From Chloroflexota bacterium (GTDB lineage Bacteria > Chloroflexota > UBA6077 > JACCZL01), in the NCBI GenBank assembly GCA_030447245.1, contig JAUJPG010000010.1:62001-126000 (forward strand): DNA of 64,000 bases, in the 5' to 3' direction. This document shows positions 9,073 to 18,578 of this stretch, piece by piece. The notes beneath the pieces are model-generated. The model did no database searches and was not told where the DNA came from. It saw nothing but the letters and a program-made list of their open reading frames with translations. The number at the start of each line of letters is the position of its first letter. Position 1 is the stretch's first letter. Both the position numbers and the translations under genes were made by a program.

Positions 9073-10380
9073 CTAGTCCTCGACGCGGATCAGGCTGCCG
9101 ATGCGCGGGACCACCTCCAGGCGACGGATCTGCTCGAGCGCCTCCTGGACGGCGGCCTCCTGGGCGTGGTGGGTCATGAAGACGATCTCGGCGTAGCGGC
9201 CGCCCTCTTCGAGCGGGACGTCCTCTTTCTGGAGCACCGACGACAGGCTGATCGAGCGTTCGCCCAGGATACCTGCGACGGTGGCGATCACGCCTGGACG
9301 ATCGGCGGACACCAGGCGCAAGTAGTAGCGCGTGCGGACGTCGGACACTGCGCGCAGACGGATGTTCGCGTCCGTGGGCGCGAGTGACGGGCGTACCGGT
9401 CCGGCACCGATCCGCTGGGCGAGGTCGATCACGTCGGCGACAACGGCGCTCGACGTCGGGCCGGCCCCTGCCCCGCGGCCGTAGAACAGAATGCGGCCGA
9501 TCAGGTCACCCTCGACCTGGACGGCGGTGAAGACGCCGTCGACGTTCGCCAACATGCTACCGCGGGGGACGAACGCGGGGTGGACCCTCAGCTCCAGGCC
9601 CTCGGGCTCGCGCTTCCCGATCGCCAATAGCGGGGTGGCGTAGCCCAGCTCGCGGGCGTAGCGGAAGTCGGAGGGCTCTAGGCCGCCGATCCCCTCGCGG
9701 TAGACGTCGTTTGGGTGGACCCGCGCGTGGAAGGCCAGTGTCGCGAGGATTGAGAGCTTGTACGCGGCGTCGATTCCTTCGATGTCGTTGCGCGGATCGG
9801 CCTCGGCGTAGCCGGCGTCCTGGGCTTCGCGGAGCGCGCTCCCGAAATCGAGCCCTGCCTGACTCATCCTGGTGATGATGTAGTTTGTCGTTCCATTGAT
9901 AATTGCCGAGAGGCTTGAAATATCGTTCGCGAGCAGGTCCAGCTTGAACGGGCCGATAACCGGAATCCCGCCGCCGACGCTCGCCTCGTACGCCACGTCG
10001 AGCCCGCACCTCGCGGCGTCGGAGACGATCTCTGGCCCGTGCTTGGCCATCACCTCCTTGTTCGCGGTGACGATGTGCTTGCCGGCGCTGATTGCCCGCC
10101 GGATGTAGGCGTGGGCTGGCTCTTCGCCGCCCATGACCTCGACGACGATCTGGACCCGAGGGTCGTCTAGCACTGCTCGAGGGTCGCGCGTTAGCGACAC
10201 GCCTTCCACGTCGCGTTGGCGCTCGGGGTCGCGCACCAGCACGCCGCGAAGCTCGACCGGCCGCCCGACCCGCTGACCAATCGTTGCCGCTTTGTCGCGC
10301 AGCGCGCGGGCGACTCCGCTGCCAACAACTCCCAGTCCAAGCATCCCCACGCCCACCGCCTCAGTCATGGAGTTCACCAT
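9073..10380 (-). CDS. hom: Homoserine dehydrogenase
   Basis: The 435-residue protein reduces aspartate-4-semialdehyde to homoserine with NAD(P)H, at the branch point to threonine, methionine and isoleucine. It has an N-terminal Rossmann motif GLGVVGSGVA, the VTANKEVMAKHG block with a conserved Lys, the catalytic region YEASVGGGIPVIGP and INGTTNYI. A C-terminal ACT domain (about 355-430, starting YYLRLVSADRPGVIA) is the usual site of allosteric control by an amino acid. Length and domain order match the bacterial HSD-ACT form. It starts 56 bases downstream of gltB on the same strand and is probably co-transcribed with it, linking ammonia assimilation with aspartate-family synthesis. Confidence 0.96.
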   Translation of the reverse strand: MVNSMTEAVGVGMLGLGVVGSGVARALRDKAATIGQRVGRPVELRGVLVRDPERQRDVEGVSLTRDPRAVLDDPRVQIVVEVMGGEEPAHAYIRRAISAGKHIVTANKEVMAKHGPEIVSDAARCGLDVAYEASVGGGIPVIGPFKLDLLANDISSLSAIINGTTNYIITRMSQAGLDFGSALREAQDAGYAEADPRNDIEGIDAAYKLSILATLAFHARVHPNDVYREGIGGLEPSDFRYARELGYATPLLAIGKREPEGLELRVHPAFVPRGSMLANVDGVFTAVQVEGDLIGRILFYGRGAGAGPTSSAVVADVIDLAQRIGAGPVRPSLAPTDANIRLRAVSDVRTRYYLRLVSADRPGVIATVAGILGERSISLSSVLQKEDVPLEEGGRYAEIVFMTHHAQEAAVQEALEQIRRLEVVPRIGSLIRVED

Positions 10381-10436
10381 GATCCAGCAGGACTCGGATG
10401 GTGCCAGACAGGGCGCGGACGGAGACCACGTCCGCC

Positions 10437-13400
10437 TTAGATCTGGGCGCGTGTGGCGGGCCGCGCTTGCGCCGCCTGGGGTACCTGTACGCCGGCCTCC
10501 TCGGCAGCCGTGGCGATCCGCTCAGGCCCGAACGGGGCAACCTTCCAGAACTGGGTACGGTAGTAGTCCCAGGTGTCGAGGATCTGCTGCGCCCGTGGAC
10601 TGCCGGTCTTCTCGAAGTGGGCCCGGACCAGCGCGTAGAGCATCTCGAGATCGTCCAGACTCATCGTGCGCTCGAGCCGGACCATTTCCGGGTTGTAGCG
10701 CTCGGGCAGCTGGTCCTCCTCGTCCAGGACGAACGCGACGCCGTTCGACATGCCGGCGGCGAAATTGCGCCCGACCTGGCCAAGAACGACAACGGCCCCG
10801 CCGGTCATGTACTCGCAACCGTGGTCGCCGACGCCTTCGACGACCGCGGTTGCTCCGCTATTGCGGACGGCAAAACGCTCACCAGCCTGCCCGCTGGCGA
10901 AGAGCATGCCGCTGGTAGCGCCGTAGAGCACCGTGTTCCCGACGATTGAGTTGTGCAGGGGCGCGAACCGCGCGTCCGATGGAGGCATCACCACTATTTC
11001 GCCGCCGCAGAGGCCCTTTCCGACGTAGTCGTTGGCCTCACCCTCGAGGACGAGTCGCATGCCATTCGTCGCCCAGGCTCCGAAGCTTTGGCCGGCGGTC
11101 CCTCGGAAACGGATTTCGATCGTCTCGTCGGGCAGCCCGGCGCTTCCGTAGCGGCGAGCGATCTCGCCGGCCAGGCGGGTTCCGACGGCGCGGTGGGCGT
11201 TCTGGATGGTGTAGGACAGGCGCACGCGCTTTCCGCCCTCGAGGGCCGCCTGGGCATCGCGAATGATCTCAGGATCGAGGGCGACGTCCAGCGGGCGAGG
11301 GTTGCGACTCTGGACGTGGAACCGAGGACGCGTGCCACTCGGGTCCGCCGGGGTCAGGATGCCGCCCAGATCAAGCGTCGCCGCGCGGTCGTCGCCTCGA
11401 ATCGGACGAGCCTCCAGGAGCTCCGGGCGACCGATGACCTCGTCGAGTTTACGGAAGCCGAGCGAGGCGAGCGTTTCCCTCACTTCCATCGCCACATGGG
11501 TGAAGAAGTGGATCGCCTGCTCGGGCGTACCCTCGAACTTGGCTCGGTACTTCGGGTCCTGGGTGGCGATGCCGGTGGGGCAGGTGTTCAGGTGGCAGGC
11601 GCGGGCCATGTCGCAGCCGATGGAGACGACCGCCGCTGTGCCAAAACCGAACTCCTCCGCGCCGATCATTGCCGCGAAGACGACGTCGCGGCCGTTCTTC
11701 AGGCCGCCGTCGGTGCGGACCAGGAGCCGTCCTCGCAGGTCGTTCATGACCAACACCTGTTGAGTTTCGGCCAGGCCGAGCTCCCAGGGACAGCCGACGT
11801 TCTTGATAGATGACAGTGGCGACGCGCCAGTGCCGCCGTCGCTGCCGCTGATCAGGACGTAGTCGGCGTACGCCTTGCAGACACCGGCGGCGATGGTGCC
11901 GACGCCGGCCTCGGCGACGAGCTTGACGCCGACCCGTGCCCGCGGGTTGGCCGCCTTAAGGTCGTAGATAAGCTGGGCCAGGTCCTCGATGCTGTAGATG
12001 TCGTGGTGCGGCGGCGGGGAGATCAGTGAGATGCCGGGCATCGCGTGACGGAGGCGAGCGATGATCTCGTTGACCTTGATGCCAGGGAGCTGGCCCCCCT
12101 CGCCGGGCTTCGAGCCCTGGGCCATCTTGATTTCGAGCTCGTCAGCCATGGCGAGGTATTCGGCGGTCACGCCGAATCGCGCCGAGGCGACCTGCTTGAT
12201 CTTGTTGTGGCCAAGATCGCCGTTGCCGTCAGGCAGGTAGTTGTCTGGATCCTCGCCGCCTTCGCCGGAGTTAGAGCGCGCGCCAATCCGGTTCATCGCA
12301 ACGGCGAGCGTCCGATGCGCCTCAGGCGAGAGTGCGCCAAGCGACATCGCGGTGCTGATGAAGCGGCGCCGGATAGCCTCGACGGATTCAACCTCGTGGA
12401 GCGGCACAGGGGTACCTGGCTTGAAGTCGAGCAGGTCCCGCAACGACATCGGGGCACGCCCCTGCACCAGCTCGCTGTAGCGCTTGAAATCGTCGTAAGC
12501 GCCGCTCGTAACGGACTGGTGGAGCGCCCGCACTACGAGCGGGTTGAAGGCGTGGTACTCGCCCTCTCGGCGGTAGCGGATGAATCCGTAGTCGGGGAGC
12601 TTCGATTGAGGAGTCACGCCGTTCTCCCCGGTGTCCGACCGCGATGACGCGGCCCCGTTTGACGAGCCATTCGCCCCCGCTGCGCGCCCGTCCTCGCGGC
12701 CAAAGGCCGCGCCGTGCCGTACCATGACGTCATCACCAAGGTGCACGAAGCGCAGGCCGCCGATCCGCGAAGGCGTCCCGCTGAAGCAGCGCTCGATGAT
12801 CTCGGCATCCAGTCCGAGCACCTCGAATATCTGGGCGCCTCGATAGCTTGAAAGCGTCGAGATCCCCATCTTGGACATGATCTTCAGCAGCCCCTTCTCG
12901 GCCGCGTGCTGGAATTTCAGCTCCGCCTCGCGAGCCTGGGCATCGCCGTCAGCGCGCCACGTCGCCTCGATCGGGCCAGCGTCCTCTCGCTTGCGTCGCG
13001 CCAGCTCGATGCGCGACCGGTAGTCCTCGTGAACGCCGGCCGACACCGTTTCCAGCGCCAGCCAGGGGTGGATCGCTGCCGCCCCGTACCCGACAAGGGC
13101 GGCGAAATGATGAACGTCCCATGCGTCGCCGCTCTCGACAACCAGATCGGCCCGCATCCTGGTGCCGGCGCGAATCAGGTGATGGTGGACCGCCCCGACC
13201 GCCATCAGCGACGGGATCGGCGCTCGCTCTGGGCCGACTGCCCGATCCGACAGGATCAAGATGGTTGCTCCCACCTCGACGGCGGCCAAGGCCTCGGCAC
13301 ACAACTCGTGAATGGCTCGCTGTAGGCCGTCCGACCCGTTCGCGGTCGCGAATGTGGCGGAGAGGGTCCGCGCGACGAATGGTGCGCTGTCCAGCGATCG

Positions 13401-15227
13401 CAGCGCGTCCATCTCTGCGCGCGGGAGGATGGGGCTCTCTAGCTCGAGCAGTTCGGCGTGCTCAGGACCCTCGACGAGCAGGCTGCGTCGCGGGCCGATC
13501 AACGTCCGCAGCGACATCACCACCTCCTCACGAAGTGGATCGATCGGCGGATTCGTGACCTGGGCGAAGCGCTGCTTGAAGAACGTGTACAGCAGCCGAG
13601 GGACCCGCGACAGGACCGCCATCGGCGTATCATCTCCCATCGACCAGATCGGGTCCTTGCCCTCATCACCCATCGGACGGAGGATGAACTTGACCTCCTC
13701 GGCGGTGTAGCCGAACGCGAGTTGGGCGGCGGTCAGCGCGACGGTCGGTGCCGTCGAGCCGCCAGCGTGGAGGGGAGCCGCCGTGAAGTCGAGAGCGGCC
13801 GGGCCGGTCCGGTGAATCTCGGCCTCGCCGTTCGACCGGTCGGGGTTGAACGAGCCTGCCGGAACGATGGTCGTGTTCAGCCTCTTGAGTCCGCGTTCGG
13901 CCCATTCCCCGTAGGGGTGGCGCTCGGCCACTTCGCGCTTCAGCTCCGAGTCCTTCAGAATCCGATGGCCCGCGGTATCGACGGCGAGCATCTGTCCGGG
14001 GCCGAGGCGGCCCTTCTCGACGATGCGGGCGTCATCCATGTCGACGACGCCGACCTCCGACGCGGCCACGACAAGGCCGTCTTCGTCGATCTTGTAACGC
14101 GAGGGGCGCAGCCCGTTCCGGTCCAACACCGACGCAACCACGACACCATCCGTGAACGAGATCGCCGCGGGACCGTCCCACGGCTCAGTCAAGCAGGCCT
14201 GAAAGCGGTAGAAGTCACGCACACGCGCATCCATGCGCGGGAAGTTCTCCCATGCGGATGGCATGAGCATCATCATCGCGTGGAGGATGTCGCGACCGCT
14301 CACCTCGAGCAGCTCCAGCACGTTGTCCAGGCTGGCTGAGTCGGACCCGGCTGCCCAGACAGCCGGGCGCAAGCGCTCGAGGGCAGCGCCCCAGACGGGG
14401 GACGCCAGCTCTGGCTCGCGCGCACGCATCCAGTTGCGGTTGCCCTGCACGGTGTTGATCTCACCGTTGTGGGCAAGTGCCCGAAAGGGCTGGGCCAGCA
14501 GCCAGTTCGGGAGCGTGTTCGTCGAGTAGCGCTGATGGAACACCGCGAGGGCCGTCTCGAAGCCCGGGTCGCGCAGATCGGCGTAGTAACTGGGGAGCTG
14601 CGTCGCGAGCATCAGACCCTTGTAGACGACGGTTCGGCTGGACAACGAGGGGACGTAGAAGTCGTCGATGCCCTGCTCCCCGATCGTGCGCTCGGCGTCC
14701 TTGCGGGCGGCGTAGAGCGCCCGCTCGAAGGTCAGCGCGTCCATGCCGTCGGGCCGCGCCACGATCACCTGACGAATCTTGGGACGTGTGTCGAGGGCCT
14801 TCTCGCCCAGCGCGCCCTGGTTTACAGGCACTTCGCGCCAACCGACGACAATCAGACCCTGGCCGCGCAGCGCGTTGTCGACGAACGCGGCGCAGAGGTC
14901 GCGCGCAACAAGGTCGACGCGGGGCAGAAAGATCATGCCGAGCGCGAGGTCGCTCGGGGCGGCGACGCGGAAGCCACGGCGCTCGGCCTCGCGCAAAACG
15001 AATCTGCGTGGGATCTGGGTAAGCACGCCACTGCCGTCGCCGGTTTTCATGTCGGCGTCGACCGCGCCGCGGTGGCTCATGTTGGCGACGGCCTGCAGCG
15101 CCTTTCGGAGAACGTCGTGGTCTTGGCAACCGGAAACCCGCGCCACGAAGCCGACGCCACACGCGTCGTGCTCAAAGGCTGGGTCGTACAGCGCTGGGGC
15201 CCTATCGTCTACACGCCGTGCGCTCAT
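10437..15227 (-). CDS. gltB: Glutamate synthase, large (alpha) subunit
   Basis: The 1,596-residue enzyme makes glutamate from glutamine and 2-oxoglutarate. After a short propeptide it has the class II glutamine amidotransferase nucleophile in HDACGVGF (Cys23). A central domain, the FMN-binding synthase barrel (about 850-1230) and the 3Fe-4S loop CDMARACHLNTCPTG follow. The C-terminal GXGXG beta-helix is near 1300-1540. I use ATG 15227 (MSARRVDDRAPALYDP); the frame continues upstream without a stop through the leader terminator, so upstream codons are not evidence for a longer protein. The NADPH-oxidising small subunit gltD is not in this window. The leader holds a promoter, hairpins and an intrinsic terminator. 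Confidence 0.96.
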   Translation of the reverse strand: MSARRVDDRAPALYDPAFEHDACGVGFVARVSGCQDHDVLRKALQAVANMSHRGAVDADMKTGDGSGVLTQIPRRFVLREAERRGFRVAAPSDLALGMIFLPRVDLVARDLCAAFVDNALRGQGLIVVGWREVPVNQGALGEKALDTRPKIRQVIVARPDGMDALTFERALYAARKDAERTIGEQGIDDFYVPSLSSRTVVYKGLMLATQLPSYYADLRDPGFETALAVFHQRYSTNTLPNWLLAQPFRALAHNGEINTVQGNRNWMRAREPELASPVWGAALERLRPAVWAAGSDSASLDNVLELLEVSGRDILHAMMMLMPSAWENFPRMDARVRDFYRFQACLTEPWDGPAAISFTDGVVVASVLDRNGLRPSRYKIDEDGLVVAASEVGVVDMDDARIVEKGRLGPGQMLAVDTAGHRILKDSELKREVAERHPYGEWAERGLKRLNTTIVPAGSFNPDRSNGEAEIHRTGPAALDFTAAPLHAGGSTAPTVALTAAQLAFGYTAEEVKFILRPMGDEGKDPIWSMGDDTPMAVLSRVPRLLYTFFKQRFAQVTNPPIDPLREEVVMSLRTLIGPRRSLLVEGPEHAELLELESPILPRAEMDALRSLDSAPFVARTLSATFATANGSDGLQRAIHELCAEALAAVEVGATILILSDRAVGPERAPIPSLMAVGAVHHHLIRAGTRMRADLVVESGDAWDVHHFAALVGYGAAAIHPWLALETVSAGVHEDYRSRIELARRKREDAGPIEATWRADGDAQAREAELKFQHAAEKGLLKIMSKMGISTLSSYRGAQIFEVLGLDAEIIERCFSGTPSRIGGLRFVHLGDDVMVRHGAAFGREDGRAAGANGSSNGAASSRSDTGENGVTPQSKLPDYGFIRYRREGEYHAFNPLVVRALHQSVTSGAYDDFKRYSELVQGRAPMSLRDLLDFKPGTPVPLHEVESVEAIRRRFISTAMSLGALSPEAHRTLAVAMNRIGARSNSGEGGEDPDNYLPDGNGDLGHNKIKQVASARFGVTAEYLAMADELEIKMAQGSKPGEGGQLPGIKVNEIIARLRHAMPGISLISPPPHHDIYSIEDLAQLIYDLKAANPRARVGVKLVAEAGVGTIAAGVCKAYADYVLISGSDGGTGASPLSSIKNVGCPWELGLAETQQVLVMNDLRGRLLVRTDGGLKNGRDVVFAAMIGAEEFGFGTAAVVSIGCDMARACHLNTCPTGIATQDPKYRAKFEGTPEQAIHFFTHVAMEVRETLASLGFRKLDEVIGRPELLEARPIRGDDRAATLDLGGILTPADPSGTRPRFHVQSRNPRPLDVALDPEIIRDAQAALEGGKRVRLSYTIQNAHRAVGTRLAGEIARRYGSAGLPDETIEIRFRGTAGQSFGAWATNGMRLVLEGEANDYVGKGLCGGEIVVMPPSDARFAPLHNSIVGNTVLYGATSGMLFASGQAGERFAVRNSGATAVVEGVGDHGCEYMTGGAVVVLGQVGRNFAAGMSNGVAFVLDEEDQLPERYNPEMVRLERTMSLDDLEMLYALVRAHFEKTGSPRAQQILDTWDYYRTQFWKVAPFGPERIATAAEEAGVQVPQAAQARPATRAQI

Positions 15228-15264
15228 CCCTGCTCTCCGCGCCCGCGCCCCGGTTCGAGGTAAC

Positions 15265-15292
15265 AAAAAAGTCGGCCCCTGCTGGAGCCGAC
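15265..15292 (-). terminator. Intrinsic terminator in the gltB leader (attenuator)
   Basis: On the minus strand GTCGGCTCC-AGCA-GGGGCCGAC forms a 9-bp stem (one G-U pair) with a 4-base loop, directly followed by six T residues. It sits 37 bases upstream of the gltB ATG and downstream of the gltB promoter. It would therefore stop transcription before the gene unless prevented. Confidence 0.8.
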
Positions 15293-15372
15293 ATCGACGC
15301 AAATCGCGTGGCCCAACGCGGTGCGCACACGGCCAAGCCGCCCGGCACCGCATAGTCCACGCCGACTATGAT
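15293..15372 (-). ncRNA. Structured 5' leader of gltB, candidate riboswitch or attenuator
   Basis: Minus-strand RNA between the promoter and the terminator can fold into three hairpins. P1 (15351-15370) is a perfect 7-bp stem CATAGTC/GACTATG. P2 (15319-15350) is CGGTGC/GCACCG with an inner CGGC/GCCG stem. P3 (15305-15320) is CGCGT/ACGCG and shares two bases with P2. AGTCGGC at 15361-15367, partly inside P1, is complementary over 7 bp to GCCGACT (15270-15276) in the terminator 3' arm, so an alternative antiterminator pairing is possible. I do not recognise a known riboswitch class. The ligand or factor is unknown. Confidence 0.5.
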
Positions 15373-15378
15373 CTCCCG

Positions 15379-15407
15379 AGTGTATCGTAAGTGGGCCGCT
15401 TCCACAA
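15379..15407 (-). promoter_or_regulatory. Promoter of gltB
   Basis: TTGTGG (15402-15407) and TACACT (15379-15384) on the minus strand are separated by exactly 17 bases, a sigma-70-type arrangement. The transcript would start near 15372, giving a leader of about 145 nt before gltB. It overlaps the region upstream of the divergent YgjP-like gene. Confidence 0.55.
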
Positions 15408-15441
15408 GGCGGTCGCGGCGCGCCTCGCTGCCGCCGAGGGC

Positions 15442-16030
15442 ATGGTGAACCAGCATCAACAGCATCCCATGGGCGATGGTGCGCACGCTCTGGCCGCTTC
15501 CGTTGAGGACCTGACGATTGAGATCGTCCGCAGCGCTCGCCGTCGCAGCACCATCAGTGCGCGGCTCGACGGACGCCGATTGATCGTCCGCGTGCCGCCC
15601 GGATTGAAGCCCGAGGAGGAGCGCGCCTGGGCCGAGCGGCTAGGGTCGCGGATCCTGGCCGCCCAACGCCGGCGGACTCTGAATGCCGATCCAGGCCTAC
15701 TCGCTCGCGCGCGGAGCTCGACCGTCGTCACTTCGACGGACGACTGGAAATCGCGGATGTCCGCTACGTGACGAACCAGGACCGGCGCTTCGGGAGCTGC
15801 ACTCCTCGCGACCGCTCGATCCGCATTTCTGACCGAGTCGCTTGCATGCCGGACTGGGTGCGCGACGCCGTTCTCGTCCACGAGCTAGCCCACCTGGTGG
15901 AGCCGAACCACTCCTCGCGATTCTGGGCGATCGCGAACCGTACCCTCTGATGGAACGCGCCAGGGGCTACTTGATGGCGGTCGGGCTGGAAGAAGATGCC
16001 GAGCCCGCGGCTGCCGCTGAAGGCGGCTAG
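15442..16030 (+). pseudogene. YgjP/DUF45-type metallopeptidase, two frameshifts
   Basis: Joined over three frames, the sequence encodes about 197 residues of the YgjP-like metallopeptidase family (SprT/WLM-like). An N-terminal beta-rich part contains ARLDGRRLIVRVPPG. A middle part, EIADVRYVTNQDRRFGSC, leads to the zinc motif LVHELAHLVEPNHSSRFW (HExxH plus distal His). A C-terminal RYPLMERARGYLMAVG completes the family pattern. One base seems missing near 15715 (CGG-AGC where CGGGAGC would restore the frame) and one near 15938. No residues are otherwise lost, so this is either a very recent pseudogene or an assembly error. The start is uncertain (ATG 15442 or 15469). Confidence 0.7.
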
Positions 16031-16368
16031 AACTCTCGCTCGACGGGAAACGCGGCGACCTCGACGCCAGGGTAGGCGATCACCATCACCGCTTGCGACT
16101 GGCCGACGTTGCGAGCCCCGTGGACGGTGTTGGCGGGCGCCAGCCAGCTCGTGCCACCTTCGATCTCGGCGGTCTCGTCGCCGACCAGGATCAGCAGCCG
16201 TCCTTCCAGAAGCGTCATCGCCTCCTCGATCAAGTGCGTGTGCGGCCTAATCGTGCCACCTGGCTCCAGGTGCAGGATCGCTGTGGTGAGTGCGCCCGGC
16301 GGTCGAACGGTCGAGGGTGATCCGACGAATGACGCCCGGACCGCGCTGCTCACCAGCGACCTCGTCAT
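16027..16368 (-). CDS. Small cupin-domain protein
   Basis: A 113-residue single cupin 2 barrel. The first metal motif is GGTIRPHTHLIEEAMTLLEG (His, His, Glu), and the second motif includes the NTVHGARN His. Such proteins are often metal-dependent dioxygenases, isomerases or binding proteins, and substrate cannot be read here. Its start overlaps the end of the amidohydrolase gene by four bases, so it is the last gene of the presumed minus-strand catabolic operon. No signal peptide is present. Confidence 0.8.
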   Translation of the reverse strand: MTRSLVSSAVRASFVGSPSTVRPPGALTTAILHLEPGGTIRPHTHLIEEAMTLLEGRLLILVGDETAEIEGGTSWLAPANTVHGARNVGQSQAVMVIAYPGVEVAAFPVEREF

Positions 16369-17400
16369 GTCGTACTACACGCATCGAATACCTCCTTCAA
16401 CATTGTCTCGCCCATGATGCCCTGGCGCTGCTGCTCGGTCAGACCCGTCATCTCGGCGACGCGGCGCGGGGCCAGCGGGTCGCCGAACGCGAATGGGTAG
16501 TCGGTCCCGAGGACCAGACGTTCGGGGCTGACGACGCTCGCCAGGAATTGGAGTGCAGAGGTGCTGAACGTAATTGAGTCGTAGAAGAAGCGGCTCAAGT
16601 ACGAGCTCGGAGGGGCGGCGGCGCCGCGGCAGACCGTGTGCATCTCGAACCCGCGGTCGTAGCGCGAAATCTGATAGGGCAGGAAACCGCCGCCGTGGGC
16701 GAGGCAGACCCGCAGCCGCGGGAAGCGGTCCAGGACTCCGCCATAGATAAGGCTCGTCGCCGCCAGCGTCGTCTCGAGCGGATTACCCACTGAGTTGAAT
16801 TGCCAGTAGTTCCGCATCCGCTCCTCGCCGGCTGGCTCGAGCGGGTGTAGGAAGACAAGCACGTCCTCTTCCTGGGAAGCTGCCCAGACCGGGGTCGAAC
16901 GCAGGGTCATCAAGGGCACGACCGTTGACATTGGTGCCCAGCTCGACCGCGCGCATCCCCAGGTGCCGACGCAGTAGCGGAGCTCCTCGACTGCCGAGGC
17001 TGGCGCCTGCATCGGGAGCGTCCCCATCGGCAGAAGACGTCCAGGCTGCCCGCGCGCCGTTTCGGCGATGGTGTCGTTTTGGAGCCGCGCCCACTCGTGC
17101 CCCTTGTGACCTTCGATCCAGTAGCCTACAAGGTCCATCCAGGTCGAGATGACCTGACGATCAACTCCAGCCGCGGCCATATCGGCCAGCCGGAGGTCCA
17201 TCTGGCGCAGCTTTGGGAAGACCCGGGCGAATGGCGCGCCCGTCCTCGAAGGTCAGTCGCTCGGCGCCTTGCTCGTTCGGCTCCAGTCGGGCGCCGAAGC
17301 GGTGGGGCTCGGCGCGCACCGCTTCGAGCAACGTGGGTGCCACGACGTGGGCGTGGACGTCGAGGGTCCGCGCCGCGGCAGTCTCGCGGCGGGCGCTCAT
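16365..17400 (-). pseudogene. ACMSD-like amidohydrolase 2 family protein, three frameshifts
   Basis: When frames are joined this encodes about 345 residues of the amidohydrolase_2/ACMSD family (decarboxylases and hydrolases of ring-cleavage products). Metal-binding LDVHAHVVAP is at the N-terminus, then GMRAVELGTNVNGR, VCLAHGGGFLPYQ, and GTDYPFAFGDP with the late Asp. The frame changes near 17225 (extra G in CCCGGG), near 16965 (missing C in ACCTGGGG) and near 16890 (extra C in GACCCCGG). Every domain element survives. Its ATG overlaps the stop of the substrate-binding protein gene. If functional it would act on a cyclic or carboxylated intermediate of the operon's pathway. Confidence 0.72.
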
Positions 17401-18566
17401 CGGTACGGACCCAAGCGTTCCAGCGCGGCCCCGACGAAGGAGCCGTCCACGATCTCAGCCAGATTGGGTCGCTCGCGAATGAAGCCGCGCTCGACGTACC
17501 ATTCGACCTCCTGCTCGATGCTAGCCATGTTGAGCGCACCGTCAGGGCTCAGGCCCGGAGGGATCATCCTCCCGTACATCCCCGGGTCTTTGATCGTCCC
17601 GTGCTTGGCCAGAATCTCGACGACGGCGTTCCGGCCCTGCTGCTTGACGAAGGCATCGTTGTAATCGCGGACGCCGCGGACGTAGGCCAACGCGAACCCG
17701 CGGGCCGGCCCTTGCTGCTGGGCGAACCCGGCCGAGTAGAACAGAACCGCGAGCTGGTGGTCTGGAAAAATCTGGTCGCCGGTCAGGATGCGCCGAGCGA
17801 TTCCCTGCTCTTCCGCTCGCACGCCGTTCGGCTCCAGGTACACGGCGGCGTCGACGGTCTTGTTGGCAAGTGCCGGAACCATGTCCGGGAAGGGCATGGT
17901 GGTCAGTTCGACGTCGCTCTCGGCCAAGCCGCCCTGGCGCAGGGCTCGGTCGAGCAGGAAGTGAGTGCCATTGCCTTCCGTGATGTGAGCAATCTTACGG
18001 CCGCGCAAGTCCTTGACCTCTTTGACGCCGCCGCTGTCGAGCAGGTCCTGGCGGACCATGAGCCCCTCGTAGCCGAATCCACGGGACATCAGGCCCTTGT
18101 CGGCGACGATCTTCAATGGCGTCTGCCGTGCCGCCAGGTTGAAGAGCCCGGCCGACAGGGCCCCGCCACCAACCTGGATCTGCTCGGTCCCGATGGCGGG
18201 CGGCATCCGCGCCGCGCTGTCGAAGGAGACCAGCTCGACATCGAGGCCCTCCTGCGCGAAGTAGCCCATCTCCAGGGCGATGAACAGCCCGGCGTCGGAA
18301 GCTGAACCGAGCACCCCGACCTTGACCTGGGTGCGCGGCCCGGTCGGTGCCGCCCCGCTCGACATGGCACTCGGACTTACTACCGGCGAGGCGGCGGACG
18401 GCGACGGAGACGCGGCTGGCGACCCGGCCGGACTCGCGGCTGGCTTGGATGCCTCAGTCGGCTTGGGCGGCGCGGTTGGAGCACTGGTCGGCGCGCTCTG
18501 GCAGCCGAGCAGGGCCGCCATCAGCACGAGGCTCAGAAGGCGAAGCCAGCCGGCCGAGCTCCGCAT
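17397..18566 (-). CDS. ABC transporter substrate-binding lipoprotein (NMT1/SsuA-like)
   Basis: The product of about 389 residues has a lipoprotein signal ending in the lipobox ALLGC. An Ala/Pro/Ser-rich linker follows (about 27-70), then a periplasmic-binding fold of the NMT1/SsuA/TauA type. That fold starts VKVGVLGSASDAGLFIALEMGYFAQEGL and goes on with VKDLRGRKIAH and a DAAVYLEPNG block. It should capture a small, probably sulfonate-, pyrimidine- or carboxylate-like ligand outside the membrane. ATG 18566 fits GGAGG eight bases upstream better than the GTG nine bases earlier. No permease or ATPase gene is nearby, so the partners are elsewhere or absent. Confidence 0.85.
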   Translation of the reverse strand: MRSSAGWLRLLSLVLMAALLGCQSAPTSAPTAPPKPTEASKPAASPAGSPAASPSPSAASPVVSPSAMSSGAAPTGPRTQVKVGVLGSASDAGLFIALEMGYFAQEGLDVELVSFDSAARMPPAIGTEQIQVGGGALSAGLFNLAARQTPLKIVADKGLMSRGFGYEGLMVRQDLLDSGGVKEVKDLRGRKIAHITEGNGTHFLLDRALRQGGLAESDVELTTMPFPDMVPALANKTVDAAVYLEPNGVRAEEQGIARRILTGDQIFPDHQLAVLFYSAGFAQQQGPARGFALAYVRGVRDYNDAFVKQQGRNAVVEILAKHGTIKDPGMYGRMIPPGLSPDGALNMASIEQEVEWYVERGFIRERPNLAEIVDGSFVGAALERLGPYR

Positions 18567-18578
18567 CAATGCCACCTC

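Noticed and set aside
17079..18305. A 408-codon plus-strand frame opposite the substrate-binding protein gene
   Set aside because: Antisense shadow; the minus-strand gene has a signal peptide and a known fold.
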